From NCBI GenBank assembly GCA_024233495.1, contig JACKPM010000003.1:62001-126000 (forward strand): a stretch of 64,000 nt of DNA, in the 5' to 3' direction. This document shows positions 8,021 through 16,530 of this stretch, one piece after another. Positions within the stretch are counted from its first letter, which is position 1. Each line of letters starts with the position of its first letter. This stretch comes from Chlamydiales bacterium. GTDB lineage: Bacteria > Chlamydiota > Chlamydiia > Chlamydiales > JAAKFR01. Below the pieces are notes generated by a model that did no database searches, was not told the origin of the DNA, and saw nothing but the letters and a program-made list of their open reading frames with translations. The position numbers and the translations under genes are program-made.

Positions 8021-8751
8021 GCTTTTGCCTCCTCTTCACGCCCAAAGTTGAGCTCGTTCTTCTTGTCGATGATCGCTTGAGTCAAACTCTGAATGATCAA
8101 TTTTACACTCTTCAATGCATCGTCGTTACAAGGAATAACAAAATCAACGAGGTCTGGATTGCAGTTTGTGTCAACAAGGCCCATAACAGGGATGCCGAGC
8201 TTACGTGCTTCCTTTACGGCGATGTGCTCATGGCTTGGGTCTACAACAATGAGAAGACCTGGCACCTTGCGCATTGCGCGAATACCAGAGAGGTTGCGCT
8301 CCAACTTCTCTTGGTGCTTTGTCATCAAAGAGATTTCTTTCTTAGTAAATCCTTCGCCACCAGTGGAGACTCGGTGCTCAATCTGCTCAAGTGTCTTGAT
8401 CGACTTGCGGATCGTGGTCATGTTGGTCAACATGCCGCCCAACCAACGCTCAGAGACATAAAACTCGCCAGCTTCTTCCGCGTTCTCACGGATAACACCC
8501 TTGGCTTGCTTCTTTGTTCCTACAAACAAGATAGACTTGCGCTGCTTCACTGTGTTTTCTACGATGTCGATGCATTTGCGTAACTGAGCGAGTGTTTTCG
8601 CCAAGTCGATGATATAAAGACCGCCACGCTCCTCAAAGATGAAACGCTTCATCTTTGGGTTCCAACGGCGCTTCTGGTGACCGAAGTGGGCGCCCGCCTC
8701 AAGCAAATCCTTGATAGATACTTCTTTTTTACGTTGCTGTGCTGTTTCCAA
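8017..8751 (-). CDS. rpsB: 30S ribosomal protein S2
   Basis: A 244-residue S2 protein. Motifs include IKDLLEAGAHFGHQKRRWNP near the N terminus, KRKSILFVGTKKQA and ERWLGGMLTN. The only start that gives the usual N terminus is a TTG at 8751 (METAQQRKKEV), preceded by AAGGAGG about 9 bp upstream. It is the first gene of rpsB-tsf-pyrH-frr. In C. trachomatis the major outer membrane protein gene ompA lies upstream of it; here only tRNA-Gly separates it from the divergent pbp2 gene. Confidence 0.96.
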   Translation of the reverse strand: METAQQRKKEVSIKDLLEAGAHFGHQKRRWNPKMKRFIFEERGGLYIIDLAKTLAQLRKCIDIVENTVKQRKSILFVGTKKQAKGVIRENAEEAGEFYVSERWLGGMLTNMTTIRKSIKTLEQIEHRVSTGGEGFTKKEISLMTKHQEKLERNLSGIRAMRKVPGLLIVVDPSHEHIAVKEARKLGIPVMGLVDTNCNPDLVDFVIPCNDDALKSVKLIIQSLTQAIIDKKNELNFGREEEAKA

Positions 8752-8825
8752 AGCCTTGTACCTCCTTTAACTATGGCATCCTCTCTGAGAGAGGATTTCA
8801 GCGTTTGGTTAAAATTCAAAAGTGA

Positions 8826-8896
8826 AGCGCCTGATCAGAATCGAACTGACATAGGTAGCTTGGAAGGCTACTGCTCTACCATTGAGCTACAGGCGC
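8826..8896 (-). tRNA. tRNA-Gly (anticodon TCC)
   Basis: The 71-nt cloverleaf on the minus strand begins GCGCCTGTAGCTCAATGG, with anticodon stem GTAGC/GCTAC and loop CTTCCAA. The acceptor GCGCCTG pairs with CAGGCGC and the discriminator is T. CCA is not encoded. It lies 75 bp upstream of rpsB in the same direction. Confidence 0.95.
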
Positions 8897-8946
8897 GAGG
8901 TGACACAGTTTAGTTCTGGCAGCGATTTTTCTGCAATTATTTAATT

Positions 8947-8989
8947 TTCTCCGTTACATTACACTCGCTTCTCCGTTACATTACACTCG
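8947..8989 (+). repeat. 21-bp direct repeat abutting the pbp2 start
   Basis: The sequence TTCTCCGTTACATTACACTC plus G occurs twice with a 22-bp period; the second copy runs into the GTG start codon. A duplicated regulator site or a recent slippage duplication of the 5' leader would both look like this. Confidence 0.85.
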
Positions 8990-11900
8990 TGAAGCGGAGA
9001 AAGAGTATTGAATCGCAGTTGCCGCAGAAGGTGAACCGCATCTTGGGGGGTATCCTCGTGATGCTTCTTCTGATTGCCATTCGGGTATGGCATTTGGCCG
9101 TTGTGCAGCATGACACAAAGGTAGAAGAGGCGTCTCGGCCACAAAGGCGTACGGTGGTGGAGAAAGCTGAGCGCGCGACAATTCAAGACAGACACGGCGA
9201 GATGCTCGCCCTCAATAAAGTTCAATACAACGCTTCGATTTGCTACGCGCCGATTCGAGAGGTGCCGCGCACTGCATGGGAGAGGGGAGAGAATGGGAAG
9301 AAAGTCAAAAAATTTGTGCGCAAAGAGTACATCATTAAGCTCAGCCACCTCCTCTCAGAACTTCTTCACCTAGACCCAGATGATGTAGAGGATTTGATTC
9401 ATGCGAAAGCGGCAATCTTAGGTAACGTTCCGTGCACCTTACAAGAGGATATTGATGAGGCGACGTACTTTAAGCTTAAAATGCTTGAGCGGGAGTGGCC
9501 AGGTATTGTGGCTGAGGTGTCAGCAAAGCGGCACTATCCTCAAGGAAAGGTAGCGGGTGAGCTTGTGGGTTATATTGGTCACATCAGTCAAGAGCAGTAC
9601 CGAGCTTTAATGGAGGAGATGCACCACTTACGCGAAGAAGAGGCGTTTGAAGAGCTCGAGCAGTTGGAGAAGCGAGCATACTCTATCAACGATTTGACTG
9701 GAAAGGTGGGTGTAGAGGCAGCCTTCGATGACTCTTTGCGGGGGTTGAGTGGGAAAAAAGTATTTCTTTCTGACATTCGGGGCAATTTTTTGCGCCCTCT
9801 TCCAGGAGGTGAGGAGGCAAAACCAGGGGAGGCGCTCCGCCTTGCGCTTTCTGCAAAACTGCAGGCTTATGCTGAACAGCTGCTGGTAGAGTATGAGCAA
9901 GAGGCTCCAAGTCAAAGCCCTGCCCAAGTGAGAAAGCGCCATCTCATCCCACCCCACCAGCCGTGGATCAAGGGTGGGGCCATTGTTGTGATGGATCCCA
10001 AAAGTGGAGAGGTGCTAGCTATGGCATCTCACCCCCGCTTTGACCCGAATGAATTTATTCGAAGGAGTGAAAAGGTGAGCGCAATATTGGAGAGTGAAAG
10101 AGCCATTTCAATGATGTGGGATTACAAAATGCCCCTCGTGCGCGAACGATTTGACTTCTTTTCAGGACTCTACACAGAGGAGGAAATGCCTCTTACATGG
10201 GAGAACTACTTGCGTCTTATTTTTCCTGAAAAATCTACTCTTTGTACACAGCTCGAAACTTTTGGAACTGTTAGAGATGCCCTTTTTGTGCAGCAACAAG
10301 TAGCGGCTTTACTTGCCCTCTTTGATCCCCAAATTGATTCGCGCAAAGTGTTCGATATGCTCTACGAAGGGGTAATTGGGATGGAGTTCACAATTCCTGA
10401 ACGCGACTATTTTGCTAGACGCACCCTTGAAGTTGCAGAGGAAATAGCGCGTCTCAAAAGCGCTCTTGATCCCTACTTCTCTCCCCTCGATCTCAACTAC
10501 GAAAAAATTCTTCTTGTCGACCTCTATAGTCTCCTTGTTGATCCTGAAAACCCTCCGCCACAATTGGATCAGCCACTCGCAGAGGTGCGTGATCTCTCAG
10601 GCCATCTTGTTCCTGTACTCGATGCGGTTCATAGCATTGTACGCACACTTTTCCGTGAAAATGTCTTCAAACCGTGGCGTCAACAAAACTTCAAAAGCTA
10701 TCTTGCCACAAAGAGAAAAGAGGAGAAGGCTGCGAAGCGGAAGTTTGCGCGTCCCTATATCGACTATCTGAAAGAGAAAGAGCGTGAGCTTTTCAATCAG
10801 TTTTGGGAAGAGTACAAGTGGCAGCTGCTCGCCACTTTCTTGACAGGAAAAGGGAAGCCGCCCTTCGCATCTGAGCTAAAGCTTTGGGCAGATGAGCTGG
10901 CACAAGGCGCCTATCCAGCCCTAGAGTGGCGCGCTCACTACACAGCGCTCCAAGAGCATCCACGCCTTCTTACTCCCAGCTATTTGCAAACTCTCCGCCC
11001 CTTCGAAGCACTCGCTAAACCGCTTATCGGCAGATATGGAGCGCTACGCGGCCACACACAAAAAGATCTCGCTGCTGCCTTCTATCCTCGCTATGGACAT
11101 GGCATTGCTCGTTCACACGCCTATAGACAGGCGACAGTGATTGGGTCTATTTTTAAGCTTGTTCCTGCGTACGAGGCGATGCGCCAAAAGTATCTGCGCG
11201 CACTTGAAGAGGGGCGTAACCCAATAGATCTCAACCCTCTTGTCATCATTGATGATAAGCATCAAGTGTCGGGCAAGGGATGGAACGTAGGTTTTACAAC
11301 AGATGGGCGCCCCATCCCGCTCTTCTATAGGGGTGGACGTCTTCCTCGCAGTGAGCACACTGGTGTGGGACGAGTGGATGTTGTGCGTGCACTTGAAACA
11401 TCAAGCAACCCCTATTTTTCGATGCTTGCGGGTGATATTATTGATGATCCTGAAGACCTCTTGCATGCTGCAAACTTACTTGGCTATGGAGAAAAAACAG
11501 GAATCGATCTTCCTGGCGAGTACAGCGGCATACTTCCACAAGATGTTGTGTATGATCGCACAGGACTCTACTCAATGGCAATTGGGCAGCACTCTATGGT
11601 GGGCACGCCGTTGCAAACCGCCGTGATGCTTTGTGCGCTTGCAAATGGAGGGAAAGTACTCAAGCCGCAAATAGTGGCGACGGACGAGCCAGAAGTGCGA
11701 TGGGAAGTCTTTATGCCGCAAGAGATTCAGAGAAAACTTGTGGAAGGGATGCAGCGCGTTGTGATGGGGGATAAGGGTACTGCTCGTTTCATGCGAAATT
11801 CTTTTCCTCTCTCTCTTTGTGAGCGCTTTGTTGGAAAGACTAGTACTGCTGAGGTAATGGAGCGGTATGGGCTTGATGGTAAGCATGGAAAGCTCAAAGC

Positions 11901-12057
11901 GAAAGAGATTTGGTTTGGAGGAATTCTTTATCATGACAAAGAGTGTCGCGATCCAGAAGTGGTGATCGTCGTTTATTTAAAGCAAGGCGTCTTTGGACGT
12001 CTGGCGGCTCCTCTAGCCTTCAAGATTGCACAAAAGTATGAAGAAATCGTGAGATGA
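8989..12057 (+). CDS. Large class B penicillin-binding protein 2 (chlamydial type)
   Basis: A 1022-residue transpeptidase that cross-links septal peptidoglycan. It has an N-terminal cytoplasmic tail, one membrane anchor (residues ~20-40), the PBP dimer domain (RATIQDRHGEMLALN onward) and a C-terminal transpeptidase domain with intact SxxK (GSIFKL, about residue 717), SxN (TSSNPYF) and KTS (VGKTSTAE) motifs. About 370 helical residues (roughly 345-710), rich in charged and aromatic side chains, are inserted between the start of the transpeptidase domain (GGAIVVMDPKSGEVLAMASH) and the SxxK motif. Chlamydial PBP2 is known to be about this size. Start GTG; no clear Shine-Dalgarno because of the 21-bp repeat upstream. 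C. trachomatis CT682 is the positional equivalent. Confidence 0.92.
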   Translation: MKRRKSIESQLPQKVNRILGGILVMLLLIAIRVWHLAVVQHDTKVEEASRPQRRTVVEKAERATIQDRHGEMLALNKVQYNASICYAPIREVPRTAWERGENGKKVKKFVRKEYIIKLSHLLSELLHLDPDDVEDLIHAKAAILGNVPCTLQEDIDEATYFKLKMLEREWPGIVAEVSAKRHYPQGKVAGELVGYIGHISQEQYRALMEEMHHLREEEAFEELEQLEKRAYSINDLTGKVGVEAAFDDSLRGLSGKKVFLSDIRGNFLRPLPGGEEAKPGEALRLALSAKLQAYAEQLLVEYEQEAPSQSPAQVRKRHLIPPHQPWIKGGAIVVMDPKSGEVLAMASHPRFDPNEFIRRSEKVSAILESERAISMMWDYKMPLVRERFDFFSGLYTEEEMPLTWENYLRLIFPEKSTLCTQLETFGTVRDALFVQQQVAALLALFDPQIDSRKVFDMLYEGVIGMEFTIPERDYFARRTLEVAEEIARLKSALDPYFSPLDLNYEKILLVDLYSLLVDPENPPPQLDQPLAEVRDLSGHLVPVLDAVHSIVRTLFRENVFKPWRQQNFKSYLATKRKEEKAAKRKFARPYIDYLKEKERELFNQFWEEYKWQLLATFLTGKGKPPFASELKLWADELAQGAYPALEWRAHYTALQEHPRLLTPSYLQTLRPFEALAKPLIGRYGALRGHTQKDLAAAFYPRYGHGIARSHAYRQATVIGSIFKLVPAYEAMRQKYLRALEEGRNPIDLNPLVIIDDKHQVSGKGWNVGFTTDGRPIPLFYRGGRLPRSEHTGVGRVDVVRALETSSNPYFSMLAGDIIDDPEDLLHAANLLGYGEKTGIDLPGEYSGILPQDVVYDRTGLYSMAIGQHSMVGTPLQTAVMLCALANGGKVLKPQIVATDEPEVRWEVFMPQEIQRKLVEGMQRVVMGDKGTARFMRNSFPLSLCERFVGKTSTAEVMERYGLDGKHGKLKAKEIWFGGILYHDKECRDPEVVIVVYLKQGVFGRLAAPLAFKIAQKYEEIVR

Positions 12058-12137
12058 CAGCGGGAATATTACGTATAAACGTCTGAAATGGCATCGAATT
12101 TGCATGAGGAATCATGTTGAATTAGAGGTGCTGTTTT

Positions 12138-13139
12138 ATGGGAAGTATGAAAGAGCCAAATCTTGCGAAGGAGTTTTTCTGTCAAGGGGTGGGGAAGTTT
12201 CTTGATGGGAAGTACGAAGAGGCGCAAGAGGAGTTTCAAAAGGCGCTCAGCCTTGATTCCTCTCTCCCCTTGGCGTACTGCTATCTAGGCATTATCTCCT
12301 TAGAGCTCGGCGAGATTGATGTGGGCATGCGGTGGTGCGAACAGGGACTCGAAGTAGATCCGGAAAATGGCTATCTGCACTACTGTCTTGGCGCTGCCTT
12401 TGAAAGGAAGGGGCTTTGTGATGAAGCAATTGAGCAGTACCAAATTTATCTTGTTGACCACCCACGCGATGCAGAGTGCCTCTTTAGCCTAGGCTGCGCC
12501 TATGATCAAAGCGGCCGCTTTACAGATGCTCTTAAGTACTACAAGCAGGCGTTACAATATGACACGGGGCACTACAAGTCGTCATATAATCTAGCTCTTG
12601 TTCTTGGGGAACAGGGAAAAACAAAAGAGGCGGTCAAGTTTCTAGAAAAAACAGTTGATATTAACCCTTCCTACTGGAAGGGATGGATCAAGCTAGGGCT
12701 CTTCCACTCATACGATAAGAAGTGGAAAGAGGCAATGCTAGCGTATGAGAAGGCGATCGATTTGCGCCCTGACATCTCAGACAGCTACTATAATCTAGGT
12801 CTCTGTTATTTAACTGGGAGCAAACCGAAGAAGGCAATCACTGCCTTTAAGCATGCGCTAAAGCTTAACCCAGATGACTCAGATTCGTCGTTCTATTCGG
12901 CAATTGCCTATATAGACATGAAAGAGGATGAGACAGCAATTTCGCAGTTGCATAACACACTTGCAATTGACCTAGAGCATGAGAAAGCGCACTACCTTTT
13001 GGGAAGGCTCTACCTCATGCGGGGTGAGAAAAAGAAAGGGGAGAAGGAGATGAAATATCTCGAAAAGAGAAAGTCTCCCTATCTTGAATCACTCAAGAGC
13101 TGCGTGCCGGCTGTGACGAAGAAAAAGAAGAAAGCTTAA
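12138..13139 (+). CDS. Tetratricopeptide-repeat protein
   Basis: 333 residues made almost entirely of 34-residue TPR units, about eight of them (for example KYEEAQEEFQKALSLDSSLP, KWKEAMLAYEKAIDLRPDIS, KPKKAITAFKHALKLNPDDS). No signal peptide, so it is likely a cytoplasmic scaffold or chaperone for protein-protein contacts. It occupies the place of C. trachomatis CT683 between pbp2 and sufB, though the polysaccharide export genes now intervene before sufB. The C terminus is Lys-rich (KKKKKA). Its 3' end overlaps the convergent gumC-like gene by 47 bp. Confidence 0.88.
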   Translation: MGSMKEPNLAKEFFCQGVGKFLDGKYEEAQEEFQKALSLDSSLPLAYCYLGIISLELGEIDVGMRWCEQGLEVDPENGYLHYCLGAAFERKGLCDEAIEQYQIYLVDHPRDAECLFSLGCAYDQSGRFTDALKYYKQALQYDTGHYKSSYNLALVLGEQGKTKEAVKFLEKTVDINPSYWKGWIKLGLFHSYDKKWKEAMLAYEKAIDLRPDISDSYYNLGLCYLTGSKPKKAITAFKHALKLNPDDSDSSFYSAIAYIDMKEDETAISQLHNTLAIDLEHEKAHYLLGRLYLMRGEKKKGEKEMKYLEKRKSPYLESLKSCVPAVTKKKKKA

Positions 13140-15453
13140 TGTCGCTTAACTTCTTTTTCTGAAGTGGAAGTGTGTGCCAATAGAAGTCGACTTCAGGCAT
13201 CTCTTCAACGCGCTCATTTACGACGCCGTAAATAGTGAGCTCTGCAAGATCGCACACCTCGCGCATCCATGATGTCTCTACATTCACAAACAGAATGATG
13301 TCGTAGGTGTCTTGGAGCTTTTGAATCATTTTCTTAAATGGCTCCCCTTGAAGCATCGCGCGTTCTTGAATATTCCCAAGCTTAAGCGCGTCGTCTTTGA
13401 TTTCTAGCTTTTCGAAACAAGAGGCTCCTTTCGGCGTCATTAAAAACAGAAGAACCTTTTTCCCAGCAGCGCGCAAACTTTTGGCTGTTTGGTGAGCAAA
13501 GGCGCTCTGTTTTGAACACAGAGCTACAGTGCGTGCCTCTCGTTTCAAGATTTCGTAGGGAATGTCATCGATCACTCTTTTGCCCATCGCCTCTAAATTG
13601 GTGCGAGATGCGGTAGGCCCAAGATACACTTCATGCAGAACTACCCAAACAAACACGATAAAGAGCCCCAAAACTACGCCTACAAGAGAGAAGAGGCCAA
13701 GCGGTTTTGTTTTTGGCAAAAGGGGAGCTGTTGCCCACTCAAACGGCCTTGAAGATAGAGATTCAAGGTTAAATGAGAGGTTTTTCGCCTCAACCATTTT
13801 CAAAAGTTCTCCATGGAAAATTGAGAGCACTTTTTGATTGAGGTTATTTGTATGCTCCGCCACAGCATCTTCGCTCTGCTCTCCGTATCGAATTAGCTGC
13901 ATCGCAATATCGCGCTCGGTAATTTTGAGCTCTTGCGCAAATGAGCAAATAAGCGCTTTGCGCACTTTTTCAATTTCAGATTTGAGAGCTGCAGACTCTT
14001 GCCCGCGCATGCGGACAAGGTGAGCAATTCTCTCCTTAGCCACCGCTTTCTCGCTTTCAATTTCTTGCGCAGCGAAAGCGCGCTCTTTCATTGTGCGATT
14101 AGGCCCCTTAGCCATGCGACTTAGGTATTCAAGCCCTGCATCTTCGAAGATTCGTAACATTTTCTCGCTAAAAGCATAGAGTTGAAAGTCCTCCTGATCA
14201 AGGAGGGTTGAGAGTTTTTTCAAGGAAGTGATATCGAGTTCTATTTTTTTTAGCTCTGCAATATCCGAATCAAGCGCCGTAATAGAGGCTTCATACGAGG
14301 GGGCTATCTCTTTTTCAAATATTTTAACCAAAGGGATAATTTCGTCTAGATCACGATGGAAGCCGAACAAGGAGTCGTGTAGCTCTTGGATTTGCAGGCG
14401 TAACTCTGAATGCCTCTCACACGTATCTTGAAGAGTGGCTTGTGCGATCTCAGCATCTCCAAAAATTGAGAAGCGGTTTTCCTTTAACGCTTCCTTAGTC
14501 ACTTTTGCCCGCTGCTGTGCAAGCTCACGCAGCCGCATTGCAGTATTTGCCTCTCTTTCACTCAGATAGAGAAGTTGGTGCTCAATTTTTTCTGCACCTT
14601 GGTCGCGCAAATAGCTGTGATACTCTTGAATAAAGAGGTTGACAATTCGTGCTGCTGCATGCCGATTGCCATGTTTGGCTTCCACAACTAAAAGGTCTGG
14701 ATTCTTCTTCTCTGGCTCAACTTTAACCCTATTTTGGAGTGCATGGATAGCTACGCTCTTGGGAATGAGAGAAAGGGTGAAAGTGCGTCCATCGAGGGAG
14801 GGGGTATTAGACCGGAGTGTAAATGAGAAATGGTCGTGTGAAAAGGGGGATCCTAAAACACCAGATCCCAATGGCATGCCCTCTTCTGTCACAGAGAAAG
14901 AGTGTGCGTTTCGAAAGGTAATAAGAAGGGAAGAGGAGCCCTCTCCAGGGTAGTTAAGCGCAGAGAGGTAGAGATCTTCATTCTCATCGGGGAAAAGAGA
15001 AATCTTTGGACAAGCATTAGCCCCACCATAAAGCGTTGGGGGAGTGTGGGCAGCGTAGTATTTGTTCGCTTTAAAAGTAGCAAGCGTTTTTGCCAAAAAT
15101 GCAAGACGCGAAGAGTGGCTCTTCTTGATTTCACGCAAAAGTCCCTGATAAAGAAGGCGGTCAGCTACTTTCTCTGCCACCTTGTAGGATGTGAGAAAAA
15201 GTTTGGGATCATCGCTGCTTACGAAAGAGTCATCAGAAACGCCGCTCAATGAAAGGAGCTTTGCTCCCAGTCCTCCTCCTCCTTTATTGCTTTCTACTTT
15301 AATGGTGGCCTTTGCTTCATACGTGTAGCCAAGGCTAAGAGCGAAATAAAACAAGAGGACGGAACAAAGTGCGGCGGCTCCCAAAAACTTATATCGATTT
15401 TTGCGCAATGCAGCGACCAAATCAGGCAGAGAGATGATGAGTGGTTTTACCAT
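13093..15453 (-). CDS. Wzc/GumC-like polysaccharide chain-length protein with degenerate kinase domain
   Basis: A large inner-membrane protein of the polysaccharide co-polymerase class. The start at ATG 15453 overlaps the upstream lipoprotein gene by 7 bp; a longer frame to 15531 lies inside that gene. Order: N-terminal membrane segment (residues ~20-40, FLGAAALCSVLLFYFALSLG), a Wzz-like periplasmic domain, ~350 residues of coiled coil, a second membrane segment near residue 590 (GLFSLVGVVLGLFIVFVWVV), and a cytoplasmic domain resembling the BY-kinase module. The Walker A glycine-rich loop is missing (TVALCSKQSAFAHQTAKS stands where GxxGxGKS would be) and there is no C-terminal tyrosine cluster, so kinase activity is unlikely. 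It probably controls export of the polymer with the adjacent Wza-like protein. Confidence 0.85.
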   Translation of the reverse strand: MVKPLIISLPDLVAALRKNRYKFLGAAALCSVLLFYFALSLGYTYEAKATIKVESNKGGGGLGAKLLSLSGVSDDSFVSSDDPKLFLTSYKVAEKVADRLLYQGLLREIKKSHSSRLAFLAKTLATFKANKYYAAHTPPTLYGGANACPKISLFPDENEDLYLSALNYPGEGSSSLLITFRNAHSFSVTEEGMPLGSGVLGSPFSHDHFSFTLRSNTPSLDGRTFTLSLIPKSVAIHALQNRVKVEPEKKNPDLLVVEAKHGNRHAAARIVNLFIQEYHSYLRDQGAEKIEHQLLYLSEREANTAMRLRELAQQRAKVTKEALKENRFSIFGDAEIAQATLQDTCERHSELRLQIQELHDSLFGFHRDLDEIIPLVKIFEKEIAPSYEASITALDSDIAELKKIELDITSLKKLSTLLDQEDFQLYAFSEKMLRIFEDAGLEYLSRMAKGPNRTMKERAFAAQEIESEKAVAKERIAHLVRMRGQESAALKSEIEKVRKALICSFAQELKITERDIAMQLIRYGEQSEDAVAEHTNNLNQKVLSIFHGELLKMVEAKNLSFNLESLSSRPFEWATAPLLPKTKPLGLFSLVGVVLGLFIVFVWVVLHEVYLGPTASRTNLEAMGKRVIDDIPYEILKREARTVALCSKQSAFAHQTAKSLRAAGKKVLLFLMTPKGASCFEKLEIKDDALKLGNIQERAMLQGEPFKKMIQKLQDTYDIILFVNVETSWMREVCDLAELTIYGVVNERVEEMPEVDFYWHTLPLQKKKLSDIKLSSFSSSQPARSS

Positions 15454-16484
15454 CCACACACTCCGCGGCACTTCACTCCAAAGTCGATCAACATGCTGCT
15501 TGGGAGAAGCTGATTGATAAAGCGGTTCCACTTTGTGATGGGTGTCTCAGAGATATAAACAGTGTCTCCAGGCATTAGAAGTAAGCTGTCATTTGGCAAA
15601 AAGGTAATGTGATTCCAAGACAAACGGTAGATTTTGGGATTGAGGATGTTGCCCCGAATCACTTGAATGCATCGTTTGTCTCCCGTGAAAGGGATGCCTC
15701 CGGAAGCAGCAAGCGCTTCTCGCAAAGAAATTGAGCCTGTGGGAACAGGCACAACGCTTGCGATTCCCACCTCGCCCATCACCATCACATTGGCTGCTGC
15801 TGCATTGGCAATAAAAATCTTGTCTCCTGGATACATCACGATGTTTTGCGACATATCGCCCTGAAGGATCAATCTCGAGAGGTCAACAGGTAAGATGGTA
15901 TCTCCACGGAGCACATAGCTTTTGAAGAGGTTAGAGTTTGGAGAGACGCTCGCAAGAGAGAGCACTTCAAAAAGACGTATGCGCCCATTCACAGGGATTT
16001 GCTTGACCCCCACCTCTCCAATGAGCTCTACTTTGCTGTGAGCGCGCGTGGCATACTCTAGAAAAATGTCGACGTTCGAGATCTCAGCGGAAAATGCCTC
16101 TCGAATCTTTGCTTGTGCTTGCGGGAAGGTAAGTCCTTTTACTTGAATTGTTCCTGCTTCAGGAAGACAGATCGCTCCGCTGATGACACGCACTCCGCGG
16201 CACCCAATTCCATTGACACTCTCACACAAGTCACGTCGGATGGGGTGCTGCATTGTGATAACTAAAATGTCGTCGTTGTCGATCACATCTTCGTACTCTT
16301 GCAAGTAGTGCGAAGGGAGGCATTCCATGCACTCTCCTTCCATCTCAAGAATAGAGAATTTCCCCTGTTTGATCCGGTAAGAATCAAGCACAAACTCTTG
16401 TGCTCCCTCTTGATGGTATTTGTAACCAGCAGGTCCACAACACGCCGCAAGAAAAATGCAGAGAACAAAGATAGCAGACTTCAT
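15447..16484 (-). CDS. Wza/GumB-like outer-membrane polysaccharide export lipoprotein
   Basis: The start at ATG 16484 gives a lipoprotein signal peptide with a lipobox (MKSAIFVLCIFLAAC); an extended frame to 16517 would hide it. The ~345-residue product contains the poly_export domain (DDILVITMQHPIRRDL, GVRVISGAICLPEAGTIQVKGLTFPQAQAKI) followed by two SLBB-like beta-grasp repeats (VELIGEVGVKQIPVNGRI; VMVMGEVGIASVVPVPTGS). This family forms the outer-membrane channel for capsule or EPS. It overlaps the downstream Wzc-like gene, forming a two-gene export operon, and is divergent from the CBS-domain protein with a 46-bp gap. Confidence 0.9.
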   Translation of the reverse strand: MKSAIFVLCIFLAACCGPAGYKYHQEGAQEFVLDSYRIKQGKFSILEMEGECMECLPSHYLQEYEDVIDNDDILVITMQHPIRRDLCESVNGIGCRGVRVISGAICLPEAGTIQVKGLTFPQAQAKIREAFSAEISNVDIFLEYATRAHSKVELIGEVGVKQIPVNGRIRLFEVLSLASVSPNSNLFKSYVLRGDTILPVDLSRLILQGDMSQNIVMYPGDKIFIANAAAANVMVMGEVGIASVVPVPTGSISLREALAASGGIPFTGDKRCIQVIRGNILNPKIYRLSWNHITFLPNDSLLLMPGDTVYISETPITKWNRFINQLLPSSMLIDFGVKCRGVCGW

Positions 16485-16530
16485 GGAACAGACTTTAAAA
16501 CAATCAAGGTTTTTCACATAGTGAAGAAAT

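Noticed and set aside
6052..8583. Plus-strand frames opposite frr, tsf and rpsB
   Set aside because: Antisense shadows; the minus-strand products are unmistakable.
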